Shown: positions 7,599 to 12,914 of the stretch, in pieces
How positions within the stretch are numbered: position 1 is the stretch's first letter
Layout: every line of letters begins with the position of its first letter
DNA from: Burkholderiales bacterium
Lineage (GTDB): Bacteria; Pseudomonadota; Gammaproteobacteria; Burkholderiales; Burkholderiaceae_C
DNA: 14,060 bases
Direction: 5' to 3'
NCBI GenBank assembly: GCA_011390055.1
Contig: JAABTC010000015.1
Span: 1-14,060, forward strand
The notes under the pieces: model-generated
The model's database searches: none
What the model saw: the letters and a program-made list of their open reading frames with translations, nothing else
Told to the model about the DNA's origin: nothing
Made by a program: the position numbers and the translations under genes

Positions 7599-7923
7599 AC
7601 TTGGGTTGGGCCGCGAAATGCGCGGCGAGTTGGTCGATCTGGGCGTCGCTGTAGCCCTTGGCCAGCTGGTGCATGACGGTGGCCGGCCGGGTGCCGGCCT
7701 TGAAGGCGCGCATCTGTTCGACCAGGTAAGGCGCCGGCATGCCGGCAAGCCCCGGCACCGCAGCATTCTCGACAGCCCGACCCCCGGTGCCATGGCAGTT
7801 CGCGCAGGTGGCCGCCAGGGCGCGGCTGCGCAAGGTGGTGACGTCCTGGGCCGAAGCCGCAGGCCAGGTGCCCAGCAGCGCGAGCAGCGCCAGCAAGGGT
7901 TTGAAGGAACGCAAACGTCGCAT
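7597..7923 (-). CDS. Monoheme cytochrome c, FccA/SoxE-like partner of the flavoprotein
   Basis: Small periplasmic class I cytochrome c of 108 aa. Residues 1-25 are a Sec signal peptide (MRRLRS, then LLALLALLGTW, cleavage near ASA|Q). The single heme site is C40-A-N-C43-H44, and M84 in ATVMHQLAKGYSD is the likely sixth iron ligand. The end YSDAQIDQLAAHFA is typical of this family. With about 83 mature residues and one heme it resembles monoheme FccA proteins rather than the diheme subunit of Allochromatium. Its TGA overlaps the possible GTG of the flavoprotein gene, so both are co-translated, and it should accept electrons from that FAD. The ATG follows AGGA by 7 nt. No other sulfur oxidation gene is visible in the window. 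Confidence 0.9.
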   Translation of the reverse strand: MRRLRSFKPLLALLALLGTWPAASAQDVTTLRSRALAATCANCHGTGGRAVENAAVPGLAGMPAPYLVEQMRAFKAGTRPATVMHQLAKGYSDAQIDQLAAHFAAQPK

Positions 7924-7926
7924 CGT

Positions 7927-7953
7927 CAGGTCCTGAACGAAGGCAGCGACCTG
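7927..7953 (-). repeat. Inverted repeat over the cytochrome gene's ribosome binding site
   Basis: CAGGTC-N15-GACCTG is a perfect 6-bp inverted repeat ending 3 nt before the ATG at 7923. The 3' arm covers half of the Shine-Dalgarno AGGA (7931-7934), so the mRNA hairpin could limit ribosome access, or the DNA could be an operator. A six-base match of this kind can occur by chance, so function is unproven. Confidence 0.35.
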
Positions 7954-7975
7954 AGGGCGCTGCGGTGGCGCGCGG

Positions 7976-8854
7976 TCAGTGCCGCGCAGGGATCACTTCA
8001 GTGTACTGACGCCCGAGCTCGGGCGGCACCGGGGAATCCAGCAAGGTGCAGGTCAGGCGCAGCGCATCGGCTGCGGCCGGATGCAGTTGCGGGCCCTCGG
8101 TGAGCACGCGCGCCGCATCGAACCAACGGCGCACCAGCACCGGACGCAACAGCCACGGCAGGGCCTGGATCTCGCGCAGCGCACGCAGCGTGGCATCGAT
8201 GTCCTGCTGCTCGCGCGCCGGCGCCTCGAAGCGGCCCAACCAAGGCGCCGTGATGCTGTCGTACCAGCCTTGGCCCACCGGCTCGAGGCCGTCGAGGTCG
8301 AGCGTGACCTCGGGCGCAGGCAGCAACTGAGACAAGAAGCCGCTGAAGACGCAGACCGCCTGTGCCCGCGCGTCGTCCAGGTCGGCGAGGTCGGCATGCG
8401 CGGCGGTCGGGGGTGCCACCGCACTGCCGGCCAACAGGTGGCGCAGCGCCACCCATTGCAATTGCTCGGCCGGGGTGACCATGCCGTCGGCCACCATCAG
8501 ACGGCGCGCGGCGCCGATCAGCGCATGGCGCGGCTCGACCGGGCCGGGCGCAAGCAGGCGTGCGAAGTGTTCGAACCAGGGCAGCCGATGGCAGTGCGGC
8601 AGGCCCAGCACGTCATCGAGCAGCAGGTCGGCGTCGTGCAACGCCTGCGCTGCTTCGCGCCAGGCCGCCAGTTCGCGCGCGTTGTCGCGACCGAGCAGAT
8701 GGGCCAGCACCGCGAGCTGCCACTGCAGCGGCGAGTTCAGGGCGTGCAGCCGCGCCAGGCGCTCGCGCAGGCCGGGCTCGTTGCGGTCGGTGCGCGGCGC
8801 CTTGACGTGCACCAGGTTGACCGAACGCGGCAGCGTCGAGGGCGAAAGCGACAT
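7976..8854 (-). CDS. Uncharacterised protein resembling the C-terminal (TerB-like) part of M48 peptidases
   Basis: A 292-aa, mostly helical, Ala/Leu-rich protein without signal peptide or obvious membrane segment in this frame. I do not recognise a named family with certainty. Residues about 30-145 read like the region that follows the peptidase domain in some proteobacterial M48 metallopeptidases, a HEAT/TerB-like segment: SPLQWQLAVLAHLLGRD, LLLDDVLGLP...LPWFEHFARLL, then ALIGAARRLMVADGMVTPAE (111-130). The end again follows that pattern with a degenerate second copy (TEGPQLHPAAADALR, 252-266, then LLDSPVPPEL). No HExxH zinc motif exists here, and the upstream DNA encodes queC, so the catalytic half is absent. 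It starts 77 bp after queC and ends 52 bp before the cytochrome gene. It is probably a real gene from codon pattern and position; its function is unknown. Confidence 0.72.
   Translation of the reverse strand: MSLSPSTLPRSVNLVHVKAPRTDRNEPGLRERLARLHALNSPLQWQLAVLAHLLGRDNARELAAWREAAQALHDADLLLDDVLGLPHCHRLPWFEHFARLLAPGPVEPRHALIGAARRLMVADGMVTPAEQLQWVALRHLLAGSAVAPPTAAHADLADLDDARAQAVCVFSGFLSQLLPAPEVTLDLDGLEPVGQGWYDSITAPWLGRFEAPAREQQDIDATLRALREIQALPWLLRPVLVRRWFDAARVLTEGPQLHPAAADALRLTCTLLDSPVPPELGRQYTEVIPARH
7998..8025. repeat. Two abutting palindromes at the 3' end of the uncharacterised gene
   Basis: TCAGT-gt-ACTGA (7998-8009) is directly followed by the perfect 16-bp palindrome CGCCCGAGCTCGGGCG (8010-8025). 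Both lie inside the last codons of the uncharacterised gene and 75-102 bp before the cytochrome start, where an fccAB operator could sit. A 16-bp palindrome is not rare in DNA this GC-rich. Confidence 0.4.
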
Positions 8855-8874
8855 GCCCGCGATTGCACCACGAA

Positions 8875-8906
8875 GCGCACGTGGATGACCACCGCCCTGC
8901 GTGCGC
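8875..8906 (-). repeat. Hairpin in the queC / uncharacterised-gene spacer
   Basis: GCGCACG-N18-CGTGCGC is a perfect 7-bp inverted repeat in the 77-bp spacer after queC. A CGAA (8871-8874) and TTCG (8916-8919) outside it could extend pairing across a bulge. No T-run follows on the minus strand, so it is not a standard intrinsic terminator; it may be a weak terminator, a 3'-end stabiliser or chance. Confidence 0.35.
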
Positions 8907-8931
8907 CTCCCGTACTTCGAGGGGCAGGTTT

Positions 8932-9675
8932 TCAGGGGTGCGGTGGGGCGCCGGCCGACGCTGGCGCGTCGCCCCCCGCCTGCTGCCACCGCTCGAAGCC
9001 GGCACGGCGCAATTCGCAGGCCGGGCAACTGCCGCAGCCGCGGCCCCACGCATGCCGGAGGCGGCGCTCGCCGAGGTAGCAGGTGTGGGTGTGCTCGACG
9101 ATCAGCGAGGTCAGCGCGGGGCCGCCGAGGGTCTCGGCCAGCGCCCAGGTGGCGGCCTTGTCGATGAACATCAGCGGCGTCTGGATGTCCATCGGCGTGG
9201 CCAGGCCGAGGCTCAACGCGCGCTGCATCATCCGCAGCGTTTCGTCGCGGCAATCGGGGTAGCCCGAAAAATCGGTCTCGCACATGCCGCCGACCAGCAC
9301 CGAGGCCCCGCGCCGGTAGGCCAGCGCGGCCGCCAGCGTCAGGAACAGCAGGTTGCGCCCGGGCACGAAGGTGTTCGGCAGGCCATCGGCCTGCCACTCG
9401 ATGGCGCGCTGCTGCGTCAACGCACTGTTGCCGAGCTGGGCCAGCACGCCGGCATCGACGAGGTGGTCGTCGCCGAGGCGCGCGGCCCAGCGCGGCCAGC
9501 CACGCCGCAGTTCGGCAAGCACGCGCGTGCGGCAGCCCAGCTCGACCCGGTGGCGCTGGCGGTAGTCGAAGCCGACCGTCTCGACCGATGCGAAACGCTC
9601 GAGCGCCCAGGCCAGGCAGACGGTGGAGTCCTGTCCGCCCGAGAACAGCACCAGGGCGCGGCGGGCATCCGACAT
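8932..9675 (-). CDS. queC: 7-cyano-7-deazaguanine (preQ0) synthase
   Basis: Cytoplasmic ATP-dependent enzyme that converts 7-carboxy-7-deazaguanine and ammonia into preQ0, the precursor of queuosine in tRNA. The 247-aa protein begins with the PP-loop motif VLFSGGQDSTVCLAWAL (9-25), has the family segment FVPGRNLLFL (103-112) and GGMCETDFSGYPDCRDET (129-146), and ends with the zinc site C199 (HTCYLGE) plus C214, C217 and C220 in GCGSCPACELR. A Pro/Ala-rich tail of about 15 residues follows. Typical QueC proteins are 220-240 aa. The ATG at 9675 is 15 bp after the proA stop, so queC is probably co-transcribed with proA. The pathway starts with GTP cyclohydrolase I, encoded about 3 kb away on the other strand; no queD or queE is in the window. 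Confidence 0.95.
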   Translation of the reverse strand: MSDARRALVLFSGGQDSTVCLAWALERFASVETVGFDYRQRHRVELGCRTRVLAELRRGWPRWAARLGDDHLVDAGVLAQLGNSALTQQRAIEWQADGLPNTFVPGRNLLFLTLAAALAYRRGASVLVGGMCETDFSGYPDCRDETLRMMQRALSLGLATPMDIQTPLMFIDKAATWALAETLGGPALTSLIVEHTHTCYLGERRLRHAWGRGCGSCPACELRRAGFERWQQAGGDAPASAGAPPHP

Positions 9676-9690
9676 GGCCCCAGCGCCCCC

Positions 9691-10971
9691 TCAGGACCGG
9701 ATCTGGCCCTCGCCGAGCACGATCCACTTCAGCGAGGTCAGGCCTTCCAGACCAACCGGGCCGCGCGCATGCAGCTTGTCGGTGCTGATGCCGATCTCCG
9801 CACCGAGCCCGAACTCGAAGCCGTCGGCAAAGCGTGTGCTGGCATTGACCATCACGCTGGCCGAATCGACCTCGCGCAGGAAGCGCATCGCGTTCGCGTG
9901 GTTGCGCGTCAAGATGGCATCGGTGTGGTGCGAACCGTGGCGGTTGATGTGGGCCACCGCCGCCTCCAGCGTGTCGACGACGTCGATGCTGATGATCGGC
10001 GCCAGGTACTCGGCGCCCCAGTCCTCGGGGCTGGCCTCGACCAGCTGCGCGCCCGCCACCCCAGCGAGCAGGGCCAGGGCGCGCGGCGAGCCGCGCATCT
10101 CGACCCCCTTGGCCGCGAAGACCGCGCCGATGCGCGGCAGGAAGTCTGCCGCGACGGCTGCATGCACCAGCAGCGATTCGGCCGCGTTGCAGGGGCTGTA
10201 CTTCTGTGTCTTGGCGTTGTCGGTGACGCGCAGCGCCTGCTCCAGGTCGACCTCGGCATCGACGTAGACGTGGCAGTTGCCGTCCAGATGCTTGATCACC
10301 GGCACCGTGGCCTCGGCAGTGATGCGCGCGATCAGCCCCTTGCCGCCACGCGGGATGATGACGTCGACGAACTCCGACAACGTGATCAAGTGGCCGACCG
10401 CGGCACGGTCGGTGGTCGCCACCAGCTGCACCGCATCGGCGGGCAGGCCGGCATCGACGAGCGCCGCCTGGACCATGGCCGCCAGGGCCAGGTTGCTGTG
10501 GATGGCTTCGGAGCCGCCGCGCAGGATCACCGCATTGCCGCTCTTGATGGCCAGCGACGCGGCCTCGATGGTCACGTTGGGACGGCTCTCGTAGACCATC
10601 GCGAACACGCCCAATGGCACCCGCATGCGGCCGACCGCGATGCCGCTGGGCTGTCGTTGCAGGCCGCTGATCTCGCCCACCGGATCGGGCATCGCCGCCA
10701 GCTGCTCGCAGCCCCGGGCCACGGTCTCGACGACGCGCTCGGTCAGGCGCAGGCGGTCGACCAGCGGCGGCGCCAGGCCCGCAGCCTGCGCAGCGCCGAG
10801 GTCGCGTGCGTTGGCTTGGTCGAGCCCCGCCCGCCCTTCACGCAGGCGTGCGGCCAGACGCAGCAACGCCTGGTTCTTCGCAGCGGTCGAGGCCGCCGCC
10901 ATGGCCTGCGAGGCCGCACGTGCGGCAGCGCCCATGTGGGTGATGACAGCGGCAGTGTCGTCGGCGTCCAT
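9691..10971 (-). CDS. proA: Glutamate-5-semialdehyde dehydrogenase (gamma-glutamyl phosphate reductase)
   Basis: Second enzyme of proline synthesis: NADPH-dependent reduction of gamma-glutamyl phosphate to glutamate-5-semialdehyde in the cytoplasm. From the ATG at 10971 it is 426 aa, close to E. coli ProA (417). Family motifs include GVFAMVYESRPNVTIEAASL (121-140), NAVILRGGSEA (146-156), VDVIIPRGGKGL (202-213) and VIKHLDGNCHVYVD (225-238). The catalytic cysteine is C261 in YSPCNAAESLLV. The C-terminal end FGLGAEIGISTDKLHARGPVGLEGLTS is intact. An in-frame ATG at 10995 would add eight residues; the inner start is preferred because AAGGA lies 9 nt upstream. The gene follows the AEC permease by 38 bp and precedes queC by 15 bp. 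Its partner proB is not in the window. Confidence 0.95.
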   Translation of the reverse strand: MDADDTAAVITHMGAAARAASQAMAAASTAAKNQALLRLAARLREGRAGLDQANARDLGAAQAAGLAPPLVDRLRLTERVVETVARGCEQLAAMPDPVGEISGLQRQPSGIAVGRMRVPLGVFAMVYESRPNVTIEAASLAIKSGNAVILRGGSEAIHSNLALAAMVQAALVDAGLPADAVQLVATTDRAAVGHLITLSEFVDVIIPRGGKGLIARITAEATVPVIKHLDGNCHVYVDAEVDLEQALRVTDNAKTQKYSPCNAAESLLVHAAVAADFLPRIGAVFAAKGVEMRGSPRALALLAGVAGAQLVEASPEDWGAEYLAPIISIDVVDTLEAAVAHINRHGSHHTDAILTRNHANAMRFLREVDSASVMVNASTRFADGFEFGLGAEIGISTDKLHARGPVGLEGLTSLKWIVLGEGQIRS

Positions 10972-10980
10972 GCCCGATTG

Positions 10981-10985
10981 TCCTT
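10981..10985 (-). promoter_or_regulatory. Ribosome binding site deciding the proA start
   Basis: AAGGA (minus strand) lies 9 nt before the ATG at 10971. The alternative ATG at 10995 has only G/C-rich DNA with no clear Shine-Dalgarno before it. Confidence 0.5.
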
Positions 10986-11009
10986 GAAACGCCATGCACG
11001 CCGGGCCGG

Positions 11010-11999
11010 CTAAGGCATCCGCGCCAGGACCGCGAGCCACAGCGCGAGCGCGGCCGGGAACGCCAGCGTCGACAGCACGATCGCTGCGGTCGTTTCCGAC
11101 TGCAGGGTTGCATAGCGCTGCGCGAAGACCAGCGGGTTGCTGCCGATCGGCAAGGCGGCCATCACCACCAGCACCGCCAGCGGCGTGCCGCTCAGTGCGA
11201 AGCCGAAGTGCGCCACCAGCAGAACCAGGGTCGGCAGCACGACCAGTTTGGCCGCCGCGATGGCGGCCGCACCGCGCAGGTGGCCGCGCACGCCGTAGTA
11301 GGCCAGCGACAGTCCGATCAGCACCAGGCACACGGGCACCACGGCCGAGCCGAGCACCAGCAGGGTTTCATCGACCACCGGATGCAGGCCGACGCCGGTC
11401 GCGTTCCAAGCCAGGCCGATCAACACCGGCAACAGCACCGGGTGCAGCAGGGTGTTGCGCACGGTCGTCCCCAGGGTGGCCAGCAGGCCCATGCGCGTCC
11501 GGCCGTCGACCTGCGCGGCGCGCGCCAGATCGAGCTCGGTCAGCAAGGTCACGATCGAGACCAGCAACAACGCATGCACACTGATCAAGGCGATGTGCAG
11601 GGCCAGGCCGCTTTCGTCGAACAACGCCGCCGCCAGCGGAATGCCGAGCTGCACCGTGTTGCCGAACGTCGCGGCCAGGGCTCGAACGCCGGGTGCTGCA
11701 GCGCCGACGCGGGCCATCGCTGCACGGCGGTGCTGCCAGAGGTAGACGGCCAGCAGCAGCGCCAGGGCCGGGGCGAAGTAGGCCACGAGCGTACGCGCTG
11801 GCAGGGAGTCGAAGTCGAGCCGCGCGGTGGTGCGCAGCAGCAGCGCGGGGATGAAGACATACAGCGCGGCATTGCCGAGCACGCGTGCCGGGTCGCTGCT
11901 GTCGTTGCCTGCGCCCAGCCAGCGCATGCGACCGGCGCCCCAACCGAGGCAGACGATCACCAGGATCGCCAGCAGCTTGTAGACGACCGCTTCGCTCAT
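11010..11999 (-). CDS. AEC family (auxin efflux carrier-like) permease
   Basis: Inner-membrane secondary transporter of 329 aa. By eye it has about ten hydrophobic segments, arranged as two halves around a charged loop near residues 155-170 (TELDLARAAQVDGRTRMG). Diagnostic stretches are NAALYVFIPALLLRTTA (43-59), the FGNTVQLGIPLAAALF motif (112-127) with the conserved Gly-Asn and Pro of the family, LIGLSLAYYGVRGHLRG and the late ALPIGSNPLVFAQRY. Bacterial AEC proteins include malonate, malate and amino-acid-related carriers; nothing in the sequence fixes the substrate here. The ATG at 11999 has a poor Shine-Dalgarno. It is separated from the binding-protein gene upstream by 50 bp and from proA by 38 bp; adjacency to proA is not enough to propose proline transport. 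Confidence 0.88.
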   Translation of the reverse strand: MSEAVVYKLLAILVIVCLGWGAGRMRWLGAGNDSSDPARVLGNAALYVFIPALLLRTTARLDFDSLPARTLVAYFAPALALLLAVYLWQHRRAAMARVGAAAPGVRALAATFGNTVQLGIPLAAALFDESGLALHIALISVHALLLVSIVTLLTELDLARAAQVDGRTRMGLLATLGTTVRNTLLHPVLLPVLIGLAWNATGVGLHPVVDETLLVLGSAVVPVCLVLIGLSLAYYGVRGHLRGAAAIAAAKLVVLPTLVLLVAHFGFALSGTPLAVLVVMAALPIGSNPLVFAQRYATLQSETTAAIVLSTLAFPAALALWLAVLARMP

Positions 12000-12049
12000 C
12001 CGGGCAGCCTAACCGCTGCGCTCGGGCCTTCAGCTCGCGCGCAGGCCCG

Positions 12050-12883
12050 TCAGTACAAGCCCAGCCACTGGCCCAGCGCCATCATCGCCGGCTCGTCGTG
12101 CGCCGCGAAGCCGCGCAGCTTGCTCGGCTCGAGCTTTTTGCGCCCTTCTTCGCTGGCGTCAAGCGTGGTGAAGTACTCGCGCAGCGCGAGCACCTGCTCG
12201 GGGCTGATCGAGCTGCCGGCAATGACGTGCTTGATCGGCACGGCCTTCGATTGCGCCAGCACCTTGCCGCCCTTGGCCTGCCAGTCCTTGATCACGCTGT
12301 TGGCCGCCGTCGCGCCGGCATGGGTCAGATGGTTCTCGACGAAGAACGGCACCGCGTCCTGGTAGCGCGTGTAGGTCATCTGCAGCGCCTTGCTGTCGAT
12401 CTGCACATCGCGCAACGTGGCCCGCACCATCCAGGAGGTGATCGAGTCTTCGTCGGGTGCCCCCAGGTGCTTGCCTTTCAAGTCGGCCAGCGACTTGAGC
12501 GGCGAATCGGCCCGCACCAGGAAGTTGGCCTGGTATTTTTCGAAGCCCTTGGCCACCGCCACCAGGCGGTAGCCGCTGTGCTTCATGGCCGCGATCGACA
12601 GGTGGGCCGGATGCACCAGCGCGATGTCGTAGGCCTTGTCCGCCAGCCCCTGGCGCAGCGTGGGGTAGTGCCCGATCGGCTCCAGCGTGACCGGTTGCTT
12701 GAGCAGTTTCGACAGATCGGCGGCGATGGCCGCATAGCGCGAACGGATCTCGTCGTTCGACACGCGGTAGGTGACGCCTTCGTTGATCGCGAACACCAGC
12801 GCCTGGGCCCAGGCGCTGGTCAGCATCAGGGCAGCGAAGGTGGCCAGCCGCCATCGCGAGGTCAGACGCAGGGATCGATTCAT
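12050..12883 (-). CDS. PhnD-like periplasmic substrate-binding protein (orphan)
   Basis: Periplasmic binding protein of 277 aa in the phosphate/phosphite/phosphonate (PhnD) superfamily. Residues 1-28 are a signal peptide (basic NRSLRLTSRWR, hydrophobic ATFAALMLTSAWA, cleavage near AQA|L). The fold is recognisable from FAINEGVTYRVSNDEIRSRY (31-50), LSKLLKQPVTLEPI, YDIALVHPAHLSIA (85-98) and LADLKGKHLGAPDEDSITSW, the standard second-lobe entry. Usual partners, an ABC ATPase (PhnC) and permease (PhnE), are absent on both sides: topB lies upstream and an AEC permease downstream. Some orphan relatives act as ligand sensors for membrane kinases, but no such partner is adjacent. It has the best Shine-Dalgarno in the window. 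Ligand is unknown; family assignment is good. Confidence 0.88.
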   Translation of the reverse strand: MNRSLRLTSRWRLATFAALMLTSAWAQALVFAINEGVTYRVSNDEIRSRYAAIAADLSKLLKQPVTLEPIGHYPTLRQGLADKAYDIALVHPAHLSIAAMKHSGYRLVAVAKGFEKYQANFLVRADSPLKSLADLKGKHLGAPDEDSITSWMVRATLRDVQIDSKALQMTYTRYQDAVPFFVENHLTHAGATAANSVIKDWQAKGGKVLAQSKAVPIKHVIAGSSISPEQVLALREYFTTLDASEEGRKKLEPSKLRGFAAHDEPAMMALGQWLGLY

Positions 12884-12889
12884 GGCACA

Positions 12890-12895
12890 CCTCCC
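12890..12895 (-). promoter_or_regulatory. Strong ribosome binding site of the PhnD-like gene
   Basis: GGGAGG (minus strand) sits 6 nt before the ATG at 12883. It is the strongest Shine-Dalgarno in the window and confirms the start, inside a 31-bp gap after topB. Confidence 0.7.
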
Positions 12896-12914
12896 AGATG
12901 CAGGGGCAACGGTC

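Noticed and set aside
8855..9727. Upstream extension of the uncharacterised gene that could have held the missing M48 peptidase domain
   Set aside because: The frame is open, but it is a shadow of queC, has no HExxH motif and is Arg/Pro-rich.
8863..11013. Plus-strand open frame of 716 codons over queC, proA and the spacer
   Set aside because: It is antisense to two secure enzymes, is His/Gln/Arg-rich and has no family motif.
12024..12048. Inverted repeat GGGCCT-N13-AGGCCC after the PhnD-like gene as a terminator
   Set aside because: The stem is only 6 bp, the loop is 13 nt and no T-run follows, so it cannot be distinguished from chance in this GC-rich DNA.
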